From Actinomycetes bacterium (GTDB lineage: Bacteria; Actinomycetota; Actinomycetes; S36-B12; UBA5976), in contig JAKAIC010000012.1 of the NCBI GenBank assembly GCA_021814565.1, forward strand, positions 1 to 33,705: 33,705 bases of DNA, given 5' to 3'. Within the stretch, counting starts at the first letter, position 1; each line of letters begins with the position of its first letter. Below, piece after piece: positions 15,864 through 23,342 of this stretch. Below the pieces are notes generated by a model. It was not told the DNA's origin. It ran no database searches and saw only the letters and a list, made by a program, of their open reading frames with translations. Made by a program: the position numbers and the translations under genes.

Positions 15864-17269
15864 GCGCGCGCTATGTGCTGGCGATCGACAACGGCTCGCA
15901 GAGCACCAAGGTCCACATCGTCGATGTCGCGGGCGTTGTTGTCGCGTCCGCGCAACAGCCACTGCGTCCCTACGCCTATCCGGAGCCCGGCCATGTCGTG
16001 CATCCCGACGATGATCTCTGGGACTCCATCGCCTCCACCTGTCGTGCCGCGCTACGCGCGTTCGATGGTGATCCCCAGGACATCGCGGCCGTAGGCCTGT
16101 GCACCATCCGCTTCTGCCGGGCCCTGCTCGACGAACACGGGGCGCTTACGGAACCGGTGTTGAGCTGGATGGACGTGCGCGTTCCGCGTCCGCACCAGTC
16201 CGACCCAGGCGTCGCCTACGTGACAACCTCATCGGGCTACATCACGCATCGCCTGACCGGGCAGTTCAACGACACTGCTGCCAACTACGCGGGCCTGTGG
16301 CCCATTGATCCGCGCACCATGCGCTGGTCCACGGATGAGGCCGCTTTCGTAGCCGCGGGCATGCCCCGCGCACAGTTGTTCAACCTGGTCGACCCCGGTG
16401 ACCTGTTGGGTCACATCACCGCAGACGCGGCCGCAGCCACCGGCCTGCCGGTGGGCCTCCCCGTCTTCGCCACCGCCAATGACAAGGCGGTGGAGGCACT
16501 GGGCGCGGGCGTCGACGAACACACAGTGCTGCTGAGTCTCGGCACCTACATCGCGGCCATGACCATGGGCCGCACCTGGAGCGAAGGCCCCACCCACTGG
16601 GCCAACTACGCCTGCCTCCCTCACCGCTACCTGCATGAGAGCCTGGGCATCCGGCGCGGCATGTGGACGGTGTCCTGGGTGCGCGACCTCTTGTTCCCAA
16701 CGGGCTTCGCGCCCGCCGATGGCCGCTCCCTGGAGGAGTTGCTGAATGCCGAGGCGGCCATGGCACCGCGCGGCAGCGGTGGCCTGCTCACCCTGTTGGA
16801 CTGGCTGGCTCCGACCGATGCGCCGTTCCGCCGCGGCGCCTTCCTCGGCTTCGATGGCACGCAGGGACGATCGCACCTGTTCCGCTCCGTGCTCGAGGCC
16901 ATCGCCATCACCATGGCCGACCACATCGAGGCCATGGAAAACGCGCTCGGGAACTCCTATGACGCTGTCGTCGTCACCGGTGGTGGAGCCAAGTCGGATC
17001 TTATGATGCAGATCGTGGCCGATGTGCTGGGCCGACCTTCACTTCGGGCTGCCATCGACGATGCGGCCGGTCTGGGCGCGGCCATCTGCGCCGCGGTCGG
17101 CGTGGGCCTGCATGCCGACTGGGACACCGCCATTGCGGCCATGGTTGGTCCGGGCACCGTGTTCACACCCGATGCCCAGGGCGTCGCGGAGTACCTGCCG
17201 GTGCGTGCCCGCTATCGAGCGCTGCGCGCCCATGCCGACCCCCTCTTCTCTGCTCTCGCCGAGGCCTGA
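15860..17269 (+). CDS. FGGY-family carbohydrate kinase (YgcE/xylulokinase-like)
   Basis: FGGY kinases phosphorylate pentuloses, hexuloses or polyols with ATP. The 469-residue product starts with the phosphate-binding AIDNGSQSTKV (8-18), has the catalytic aspartate in SWMDVR (D105), then SGYITHRLTGQF, ATANDKAVEALGAG, and the adenosine motif VVTGGGAKSDLMMQIVADVLGRP. The region between WMDVR and the YITHRLTG segment is shorter than in xylulokinase proper, as in a subgroup that neighbours YgcU/YgcW-type genes. The start is GTG at 15860, overlapping the oxidase stop; the frame is open further upstream but overlaps the oxidase. Last gene of the operon. Its substrate is unknown. Confidence 0.86.
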   Translation: MSARYVLAIDNGSQSTKVHIVDVAGVVVASAQQPLRPYAYPEPGHVVHPDDDLWDSIASTCRAALRAFDGDPQDIAAVGLCTIRFCRALLDEHGALTEPVLSWMDVRVPRPHQSDPGVAYVTTSSGYITHRLTGQFNDTAANYAGLWPIDPRTMRWSTDEAAFVAAGMPRAQLFNLVDPGDLLGHITADAAAATGLPVGLPVFATANDKAVEALGAGVDEHTVLLSLGTYIAAMTMGRTWSEGPTHWANYACLPHRYLHESLGIRRGMWTVSWVRDLLFPTGFAPADGRSLEELLNAEAAMAPRGSGGLLTLLDWLAPTDAPFRRGAFLGFDGTQGRSHLFRSVLEAIAITMADHIEAMENALGNSYDAVVVTGGGAKSDLMMQIVADVLGRPSLRAAIDDAAGLGAAICAAVGVGLHADWDTAIAAMVGPGTVFTPDAQGVAEYLPVRARYRALRAHADPLFSALAEA

Positions 17270-17315
17270 GCCGGCAGTGACGGCCCGGGATTTCGGCCCT
17301 CCGGCAGCGCCTTGC

Positions 17316-17321
17316 TAGGCT
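17316..17321 (+). promoter_or_regulatory. Putative -10 box for tRNA-Ala
   Basis: TAGGCT lies 12 nt before the first base of the tRNA, giving a transcription start about 6 nt upstream of the mature 5' end. No good -35 was found. The 64-nt gap after the kinase gene holds only short GC inverted repeats and no convincing terminator. Confidence 0.35.
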
Positions 17322-17333
17322 CGGCCACCGCAA

Positions 17334-17409
17334 GGGGCTGTAGCGCAGTTGGTAGCGCGCTTCGTTCGCATCGAAGAGGCCAGGGGTTCGAATCCCCTCA
17401 GCTCCACCA
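17334..17409 (+). tRNA. tRNA-Ala (anticodon CGC), CCA encoded
   Basis: The 76-nt sequence folds as a cloverleaf. The acceptor stem is GGGGCTG with CAGCTCC, including the G3-U70 wobble pair that is the alanine identity element. The D-arm is GCGC/GCGC. The anticodon stem CTTCG/CGAAG carries loop TTCGCAT with anticodon CGC. The T-arm is AGGGG-TTCGAAT-CCCCT. Discriminator A and CCA are encoded. It decodes GCG alanine codons. It directly precedes the abortive-infection-like locus, so it may mark an integration site, although no repeated tRNA 3' end was spotted nearby. Confidence 0.97.
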
Positions 17410-17420
17410 CTGGGTCTTAT

Positions 17421-17546
17421 GTAAACTAGGACTTCTCCCACAGGTGTACGCAGGCTCACCTGACGACGGCGCAGCCGTGTATGGTTTACCCCGACAGAGC
17501 CCCTGCCAAGCCTCTCCACGATGCTCAAATGCGCAGGGGCCTTCTT
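17421..17546 (+). ncRNA. Putative structured ncRNA upstream of Abi_2/AbiF-like gene
   Basis: Between the tRNA and the HEPN gene there is no open frame but ordered pairing. GTAAAC (17421-17426) can pair with GTTTAC (17484-17489), enclosing hairpin CAGGTG/CACCTG (17441-17446 with 17457-17462) and hairpin ACGGC/GCCGT (17466-17470 with 17474-17478). These are followed by a terminator-like hairpin. Abi_2/AbiF genes are known to be preceded by a conserved structured RNA (the abiF RNA motif), which fits this position. Possible -10 boxes (TTATGT or TAAACT, 17418-17427) would start the RNA at or inside the outer stem, so the GTAAAC pairing is tentative. Membership of the motif has not been tested. Confidence 0.5.
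17499..17546 (+). terminator. Terminator-like hairpin between ncRNA and Abi_2 gene
   Basis: GCCCCTGC (17499-17506) is perfectly complementary to GCAGGGGC (17533-17540), followed by CTTCTT. The 26-nt loop is long. It lies 15-62 nt before the Abi_2 start codon. The RNA-terminator-toxin layout is the arrangement used by RNA-antitoxin systems, where partial read-through expresses the protein. Confidence 0.55.
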
Positions 17547-17560
17547 ACGTTCGGAGTGCG

Positions 17561-18438
17561 ATGAGCGTGAAGCCCTGGCTCAGCCTGGACGAGCAGGTCG
17601 CCTTGCTGCAGGGCCGTGGGCTGATCGTGAGCGACGCCGCCGCCTGCCGCACCTTCCTGCAGCGGATCGGCTACTACCACCTGTCTGGGTACGGTCGGTA
17701 TTTCCAAGTTGACCCCGCCCGAGGAGATAACAGTTTCCGGTCAGGCACGAGGTTCGAAGATATCTCAGAATTGCAGGTGCTGGACTCGCAATTGCGCCTG
17801 TATGCCTGGGCCCACTGGCTGATGTTGAACTGTCATTGCGAACCGGCTTTGCGTATCGGTTTGCTGAGTTGTTTCGAGCGCCGGGCGCATTGTGGCATTC
17901 CACCAGTTTCAGCACCGCGGGATCGTCGACGACCCCGATTCACGAACTCGTGCTTGCCGACCTCGACAAGGCCAAACTGCCATTCATCATCCGGCACCGG
18001 AATAGTCGCGGCCAGTACCCGGATCTACCGGTATGGGTGGCAGTTGAAGCGCTGAGTTTCGGTACGCTCTCGCGTGCAATCGAACACTGCGCCGAAGCTG
18101 ATGTCCGCAAGCACCTTGCCAACGACCTGAATGTCGCGCAGCAAGGTTTCTCTTCGCAGATCCGCGCGTTCGTGACGCTAAGAAACGCTTGCGCTCACAA
18201 CAATCGCCTCTGGAACGACGTGGCCAGGATTCAGGCCTCGGTGCCAAATAACCTGCTGCACCGAGCAAAGAAGCGTGTCGGCAACTTCAACTCAAACAGC
18301 CAGTATCAGGTGCTCGTTGCACTTGCGCAGTTCCTCTCCGGACCTGCCAAAGCACAGGAATTCATGTCCGACGTTGATCAGCTATTGGCAACCAATGACA
18401 CCTTTCGCGCTGGCGTGATGAACCCACGGTCATACTGA
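17561..18438 (+). pseudogene. Abi_2/AbiF-family HEPN abortive-infection protein, disrupted by a frameshift
   Basis: Abi_2 proteins are HEPN-fold RNases linked to phage abortive infection. The first part (ATG 17561, GGAG Shine-Dalgarno 4-5 nt upstream) reads MSVKPWLSLDEQVALLQGRG, then CRTFLQRIGYYHLSGYGRYF and LDSQLRLYAWAHW, typical Abi_2. Near 17805-17821 homology passes to another frame: ADVELSLRTGFAYRFAELF, then LPVWVAVEALSFGTLS and the HEPN motif RNACAHNNRLWN (R at 18181, H at 18196). It ends at 18438. Joining the frames with a 1-nt deletion restores the usual spacing between the LR and VE residues. The shift lies by a GGGCCC run (17808-17813). Composition (lower GC, more AAT/AAC) differs from neighbours, suggesting transfer. 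A sequencing error cannot be excluded. Confidence 0.75.
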
Positions 18439-18459
18439 CTTTCGTAAAGCAAGACCGGG

Positions 18460-18793
18460 CTACTTGCTTGGGGAAGTCCTGGCCCACAGGTAGGGCCAGA
18501 CTTCGTCGTCGCGAACCCTCGGAAACTCCTGCAGTGGCTCGACATGTGCCGCCTGGAGCGCTGTCAACGGCCAGTGTGATTTCCCTTTGGGCGGTCATGA
18601 GATGTCCTTGTTCGAGGAGTCACCCTCGGGCCGTCGCAGCTTGATCGCTTCCGCTGATGCGTCGTAGGAGCTGTCGATATCCCTGCTGAGCCGGTGGTTG
18701 AGCCGGAACATCAGCACCGTTCCGCCGCCGAGCGACCAAGGTACGGCGAACCCGCATTCCGCTTCCGCCGCATCGACCAGCCTGTGGGGCCGA
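18460..18793 (-). pseudogene. Decayed nucleotidyltransferase (AbiEii/AbiGii-like) remnant
   Basis: In one minus-strand frame the region reads RLVDAAEAECGFAVPWSLGG followed by GTVLMFRLNHRLSRDID, matching the GGGT-x-L-(x)n-HR-x-S-x-DID nucleotidyltransferase motif of AbiEii-like proteins. DASAEAIKLRRPEGD then resembles a later part of the same family, as if about 15-20 residues after DID were deleted. A TGA interrupts at 18595-18597; beyond it the same frame continues with HWPLTALQAAHVEPLQEFPR to a stop at 18460-18462. There is no start codon of its own, and the frame runs back into the end of the hydrogenase-like gene. This is a broken relic; family membership rests on one motif. Confidence 0.45.
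18473..18504. terminator. Strong hairpin downstream of the Abi_2 gene
   Basis: GAAGTC (18473-18478) pairs with GACTTC (18499-18504), and after one bulged C the inner TGGCCC (18480-18485) pairs with GGGCCA (18493-18498) around a 7-nt loop. It lies 35 nt after the Abi_2 stop and could terminate transcription from either side. It also overlaps the decayed reading frame on the minus strand, so it may be fortuitous. Confidence 0.45.
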
Positions 18794-18797
18794 GTCG

Positions 18798-20288
18798 TCA
18801 GAGGTCGTTGCCCGCGTAGGACTGGTTGAAGCTCTTGTTGGTCAGCGGGAAGTCGGGGACGATCGTGTCCGCCAGGGCGACCGGCAGCGCGGTCCAGTTG
18901 AAGAACGATGGATCGACGATCTTGGTCCGCGTAAGGCGCCCGTCGGCAGCGAGTTCTACACGGTGACTGATGAGCCCGCGCCAGCCTTCCACGAAGCCCA
19001 GGCCCGCGCCGGCGCGGGCAGGCTGGACGGCTTGGCCCGACCCGGTGTGCCCGTCGAGACGACGCACCACATCGGCGATGATCCGTGACGAAACCACCGT
19101 CTCCCGCACGCGCAGCAGGTAGCGGCTCATGACGTCGCCGGCAGATTCGACGACTACTTCGAGCGCGTCACCGAGGTCGATGAAGGGATGGTCACGGCGG
19201 GCGTCGATGTCTCTGCCCGAGGCCCGGGCCACATAGCCGAGGGCGTCGAGGCGACGTGCGGATTCGAGGTCGAGGACGGAGGTGCCGCCGAAGCGATCCC
19301 GCACGGTGGCATTGCTCAGCGTCAGCTCTGCCAGTTCCGCAACCTCCTGGGCCAGAGCCGCGACAGCCTTGGTGTCGGGCAGGTCGAGGACACGAGAGCC
19401 GCCGATCAGGACGCCACCCCGAAGCAGGCGATGGCCCGTGACCTGCTCGTTCATGCGCAACATGCGCTCACGTATGCGCAGGGCATGCGCGTTCATCAGG
19501 CCGTACCCGACGTCATTGGCCATGGCGCCTATGTCGGCAATGTGGTTGTGCATCCGCTCGAGTTCGAGCAGCAAGGCCCTGACCAGGAGGTCTTCCTGGC
19601 TGACGTCGATGGCCGCGGCCTCCTCGACAGCCATGGCGAAAGCCAGCGCATGCCCCACTGCGGTATCGCCGCTGACGCGCTCCGCGATCTCCAGGGCGTC
19701 ACCGGGTCGACGACCCTCGAACAGCTGCTCCAGGCCGCGGTGCACGAACCACAGGCGGGCCTTGAAGCGCAGGATGGTTTCGCCGACCACGGAGAAGCGG
19801 AAGTGCCCTGGCTCGATGAGACCCGCGTGAATCGGTCCCACTGGTATCTCGTACACCCCATCGCCTTCGACGGAAAGGAAGGGGAACGAACCGAAGTCCT
19901 CGCTGAATGCCGGCCTCGGCTCGGTGGTGCGCAGCATCGGATGCCAGTCCTCCGGCCAGTGGCCGTGGCGCACGATACGTCGTGGCAGCGGATGGTCGAC
20001 CGGGGTGATGCCGTAAAGATCCCGCACTTCACGCTCGAACCTGCTCACCGCATAGTCGAGCCTGGCCAGGCTGGGGATCCGTGGTTCGTCACGCGACACA
20101 GGCAGCACCAGTTCGACACGTCGGTCATCTGAACTGCGCAGCAGCACATAGACCAGCCGGAACCCTGATTCGTCCTCGTGGCAGGCCACCATCCGCAAGC
20201 GGAATCCATCGGCCAGGTGCGAGGAGAAGACGTCAGGGATGCCCTGCTCCGTCACTGTGATCCGCTCGGTTCTCGACATCGCTGTCAT
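18798..20288 (-). CDS. HycE/HyfG-like large subunit (NuoC-NuoD fusion) lacking Ni-Fe ligands, Ehr complex
   Basis: This is the catalytic-type peripheral subunit of hydrogenase-4/formate hydrogenlyase relatives. The 496-residue product has a NuoC-like N-terminus (FEREVRDLYGI, 84-94) and a NuoD-like remainder (LRFKARLWFVHRGLEQLF). The site that is ERVCGIC in hydrogenases reads ERVSGDT (203-209). The C-terminus ends SFNQSYAGNDL with no DPCxxC; the only cysteine of the protein is C36. It therefore cannot bind a Ni-Fe centre and belongs with energy-converting-hydrogenase-related (Ehr) complexes such as mycobacterial Rv0087. ATG 20288 overlaps the preceding gene by 4 nt. Last gene of its operon. 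Confidence 0.88.
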   Translation of the reverse strand: MTAMSRTERITVTEQGIPDVFSSHLADGFRLRMVACHEDESGFRLVYVLLRSSDDRRVELVLPVSRDEPRIPSLARLDYAVSRFEREVRDLYGITPVDHPLPRRIVRHGHWPEDWHPMLRTTEPRPAFSEDFGSFPFLSVEGDGVYEIPVGPIHAGLIEPGHFRFSVVGETILRFKARLWFVHRGLEQLFEGRRPGDALEIAERVSGDTAVGHALAFAMAVEEAAAIDVSQEDLLVRALLLELERMHNHIADIGAMANDVGYGLMNAHALRIRERMLRMNEQVTGHRLLRGGVLIGGSRVLDLPDTKAVAALAQEVAELAELTLSNATVRDRFGGTSVLDLESARRLDALGYVARASGRDIDARRDHPFIDLGDALEVVVESAGDVMSRYLLRVRETVVSSRIIADVVRRLDGHTGSGQAVQPARAGAGLGFVEGWRGLISHRVELAADGRLTRTKIVDPSFFNWTALPVALADTIVPDFPLTNKSFNQSYAGNDL

Positions 20289-21736
20289 TGTCCCGTCCCG
20301 AGGAGTTGTGCGGCGCGTGCGATGAGGTCCGCAGTGGGGCCGGCGACGAAGCCGAGCATCGCGGTGACCGCCAGAGCAGCGATGAGCGGGACCCGGGGGC
20401 CATGCCAGGAGCGATCGATGTCGGCCTCCTCAGCCGCTGCCTCGCGGCCTCCGAACAGAAGGTCGGCGCTGTGGTGGGCTAGCCCGATGAAGGCGACCAG
20501 CAGCAGCGCGACGGCCGCACCCGTCACCCAGCCCAGGCCGCGCTGGAAGCCGGCGACGATGATCGTCACCTCGGTGAAGAACAACGCGAACGGCGGCATG
20601 CCCAGCAGTGCCAGCATGGCCACCAGGAAGGGTGCGGCCACCGCCGGCCGGCGCGCGAGCAGCGAGCGCAACTGCGCGATCTTCGTGGTGCCATCTGCTG
20701 CGAGGATGCGGCCCGACGCCACGAAGATGCTGGACTTGGCGAGACCATGCCCGAGCATGTGGAGCAGCGCTGCACCGATGGCCAGCGGCCCTCCTATGGC
20801 AGCGCCGAGCGCGATGATGCCCATGTGCTCGATGCTGGAATAGGCGAGCATGCGTTTGAGGTCGCGTTGGCGCATGATGAGAGCGCCGGCTTGGGCGATG
20901 GAAAGCAGGGCACCGGCAATCAGCAGGCTGCGCATGAGCGTGGGTCCGAGCACCTGGTTGGTGATGGCCTGCACGCGCAGGATGCCGTAGAAGGCGACCG
21001 AGAGCAGCACCCCCGACATCAGGCCCGACACCTCGGCCGGAGCCTGACTGTGCGCATCCGGAAGCCAGCTGTGCATGGGCGCGAGCCCGGCCTTGGTGGC
21101 GAAGCCCAGAAGCGTCAAGCCCGCCGCCATCTTCACCAGGCCGTGGTCGAGCGTGCCACCCGAGTGCATGAGCGACACCCATGACAGCGTGGGGCTCCCG
21201 GCCGCCACCGTCGCGGAGTACAGCAGCACGATGCCCAGCAAGGCGATGGCCACGCCGACCGATCCCAGGATCACGTACTTCCAAGCAGCCTCGAGGGCCT
21301 GCCGGGTGCGGTGGTGGCCCACCAGAAAGGCCGTGGTGATGGTGGTCGCCTCGATCGCAATCCACAAGATCCCCAGGTTGTCAGCCAGCACGGCGAGCGA
21401 CATGGCGAGCAGGAATCCGACGAGCAGCACCGGATAGGCGTAGGCCCCGCGCTTCACGACGTCACGGGCTGCCAGACCACCCCAGGTGGCGGTCAGGCCA
21501 ACGGCGCCGATGGCGGTGAGCATGAATGCAGTCAGCGCATCGGCACGCAGCAGGCCGCCGAGTGCAGTGAGCGTGTGACCGGCGAGCACCTGGGTGGAGA
21601 TGGCGAGGCCACTCGCCAGCACGACGGCGGCCGCCAGGACACCGGACAGGCGGTTGAGCCAGGCCTGCCTCGCGAGAGCAGTGATGAGGCCAAGTGCCAC
21701 GCACACGGCAAGCGGGGTGATGAGCAACAGATCCAT
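20285..21736 (-). CDS. HyfF-like proton-translocating membrane subunit (NuoN/NuoM family)
   Basis: Antiporter-like subunit of the Ehr/hydrogenase-4-type complex. The 483-residue product is a polytopic membrane protein with about 14 hydrophobic segments. It carries the family's buried glutamate in WIAIEATTITTAFL and the lysine motif in GFATKAGLAPMHSWLPDAHS followed by APAEVSGLMSG. KRMLAYSSIEHMG and GHGLAKSSIFVASG are also conserved. ATG at 21736 overlaps the upstream stop by 1 nt (TGATG). It likely corresponds to HycQ (Rv0086) of mycobacteria. It probably conducts protons across the cytoplasmic membrane. Confidence 0.9.
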   Translation of the reverse strand: MDLLLITPLAVCVALGLITALARQAWLNRLSGVLAAAVVLASGLAISTQVLAGHTLTALGGLLRADALTAFMLTAIGAVGLTATWGGLAARDVVKRGAYAYPVLLVGFLLAMSLAVLADNLGILWIAIEATTITTAFLVGHHRTRQALEAAWKYVILGSVGVAIALLGIVLLYSATVAAGSPTLSWVSLMHSGGTLDHGLVKMAAGLTLLGFATKAGLAPMHSWLPDAHSQAPAEVSGLMSGVLLSVAFYGILRVQAITNQVLGPTLMRSLLIAGALLSIAQAGALIMRQRDLKRMLAYSSIEHMGIIALGAAIGGPLAIGAALLHMLGHGLAKSSIFVASGRILAADGTTKIAQLRSLLARRPAVAAPFLVAMLALLGMPPFALFFTEVTIIVAGFQRGLGWVTGAAVALLLVAFIGLAHHSADLLFGGREAAAEEADIDRSWHGPRVPLIAALAVTAMLGFVAGPTADLIARAAQLLGTGQ

Positions 21737-22386
21737 CAGTCTCGCAACTCCGTGAGGTCGTCGAGATCGGTGGCGCCGAACTCACTGCGGATGCGGCCGG
21801 TGAGGACATACAGGATGAGGATCACGAGCAGAACGTCAAGCACGACCCCGAGTTCGACGATGATGGGAACCCCGCCCGACGAAAGGAATGCCACGGTCGA
21901 GGTGCCGTTGTCGATGACGAGGAATCCCACCAACTGCACGATGGCGTGGCGACCGGTGACGAGCAGCAGGAATCCGTAGAGCACGAGCGCGATACCGACG
22001 GGGATGGCCTGGATGGTGGGCCCTGTGCCGAGCGATGCCATGGGCGCGCTGACGGCATAGGCGATGGCCGTCAAGGCCGCCATGGCGATGAGTGAGGTTG
22101 CGGTGTTGATGAGTGGGGCGCCGCCCCGCTCTCCTCGACTGCTGCGCACCAACACCAGGGGCAGCACCACCGCCTTGAAGGCGAGCACCAGAACCGCCAC
22201 GCCCAGCAACTCCGGGCTGTGCTGCTTGAGGCCCAGCACAGCCACCAGTCCTGCAAGCGCCAGGCCTTGCAGTGAAATGAGCGGAAGTGCGGCGGCCTGC
22301 GCGCGACGCCACACCAGGAGCACTGCGGACAGCAGCATCGCGGCGGAGCAGGTGCCGATCAGCTGTGCGAATAGGGCGTCTGTCAT
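21736..22386 (-). CDS. HyfE-like membrane subunit (NuoK-related)
   Basis: Small integral membrane subunit of the hydrogenase-4-type complex. The 216-residue product has about six or seven hydrophobic helices, beginning AQLIGTCSAAMLLSAVLLVW. It contains RHAIVQLVGFLVIDNGTSTV, the part that resembles NuoK, and a hydrophilic end (RSEFGATDLDDLTELRD). The ATG at 22386 lies 2 nt after the preceding stop. It corresponds by position to HycP (Rv0085) in mycobacteria. Confidence 0.86.
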   Translation of the reverse strand: MTDALFAQLIGTCSAAMLLSAVLLVWRRAQAAALPLISLQGLALAGLVAVLGLKQHSPELLGVAVLVLAFKAVVLPLVLVRSSRGERGGAPLINTATSLIAMAALTAIAYAVSAPMASLGTGPTIQAIPVGIALVLYGFLLLVTGRHAIVQLVGFLVIDNGTSTVAFLSSGGVPIIVELGVVLDVLLVILILYVLTGRIRSEFGATDLDDLTELRD

Positions 22387-22388
22387 TT

Positions 22389-23342
22389 CTACACCGTCAC
22401 CGTCAGGTAGGACGTGATGACCGCGAGCAGGGCGAGCACGAAGGAACCGGCGAGCAGTTCAGGTACGCGGAAGAGCCGGAGTTTGGCGAGGAATACCTCG
22501 ATGGTCGCCAGCGCCATCGCCAGCACCGCCAGCCGGAGCCCCAGCGTGAGCACTCCGACCAGCAACGGCAAGGGCGCGACCTCGAGCGCCATGCCCCACG
22601 GCAGCGCCAGCGCACCGATGAGCCCGAGCATGGCGGAGAGTCGGAGCCATGAGCCGAGTTCCAGCCAGGCCAGGTCGCGACCCGAGCTCTCCAGAACCAT
22701 GGCCTCATGCACCATGGTGAGCTCGAGATGCGTTGACGGGTTGTCAACGGGCATGCGACTGGTCTCGGCAACGACTGCGATGGCGAGTGACACCATGGCC
22801 AGCAGGCTGACCGGCGCCGCCATGGTCGCGGGCTCAGCGATGCGCTGGTTGACGATTCGGGACAGCGCGGAGGAGCCGATGGGGACAGAGAGCGCGTAGA
22901 TGGAGACAAGAACCGTCGGCTCCACGAGCGCGGCGATGGTCATGTGCCTGCTTGATCCCATGCCGCCGAAGGCCGAACCCGCATCGAGGCCGACCAGTGC
23001 CAGTGCGACGGTTCCGATGAGCAGTACCCCGACCACGACGAAGAGGTCGTCGGGCAGCCCGGGGAAAGCGATGGTGCCAACCAGCGGGATGAGCGCACAC
23101 AGGATCAGGCTCGACACCACAAGCACGATGGGGCCGACTGCCTGGATCCAACTGATGCCCGGCGCACGGAGCGGCTCCTTGCGCATGAGCTTGCGCAGAT
23201 CGCGCCACGGCTGCCCGACGCCGGCGCCGACTCGCCCTTCCAGCAAACTTCGCACCTGGCGCATGATGCCCACGAGCAGCGGAGTGAAGGCGATCATTGC
23301 CATCACCTGGATCAGCGCCAACAAGGCCGGTGCCACGTTCAC
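22389..23342 (-). CDS. HyfC/HycD-like membrane subunit (NuoH family)
   Basis: NuoH-type subunit that connects the peripheral arm to the membrane arm. The 317-residue product has about eight hydrophobic helices. Cytoplasmic loops carry family motifs: KLMRKEPLRAPGISWIQAVG near the N-terminus and ETSRMPVDNPSTHLELTMVH followed by EAMVLE, the acidic loop characteristic of HycD/NuoH. GTG 23342 overlaps the upstream stop by 4 nt (GTGA). It is equivalent to HycD (Rv0084) of mycobacteria. Confidence 0.9.
   Translation of the reverse strand: MNVAPALLALIQVMAMIAFTPLLVGIMRQVRSLLEGRVGAGVGQPWRDLRKLMRKEPLRAPGISWIQAVGPIVLVVSSLILCALIPLVGTIAFPGLPDDLFVVVGVLLIGTVALALVGLDAGSAFGGMGSSRHMTIAALVEPTVLVSIYALSVPIGSSALSRIVNQRIAEPATMAAPVSLLAMVSLAIAVVAETSRMPVDNPSTHLELTMVHEAMVLESSGRDLAWLELGSWLRLSAMLGLIGALALPWGMALEVAPLPLLVGVLTLGLRLAVLAMALATIEVFLAKLRLFRVPELLAGSFVLALLAVITSYLTVTV

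Noticed and set aside
17805-17821. Programmed frameshift in the Abi_2 gene
   Set aside because: No classic slippery heptamer followed by a pseudoknot was seen, and Abi_2 proteins are not known to need one; a mutation or sequence error is simpler.
18362-18598. 78-codon minus-strand open frame whose ATG overlaps the stop inside the nucleotidyltransferase remnant
   Set aside because: The overlap looks operon-like, but the translation is Ser/Arg-rich with no family resemblance, and it runs antisense into the end of the Abi_2 gene.
18798-20288. Annotation as an active [NiFe] hydrogenase or formate hydrogenlyase
   Set aside because: All four Ni-Fe ligand cysteines are missing, and no maturation or formate dehydrogenase genes are nearby.
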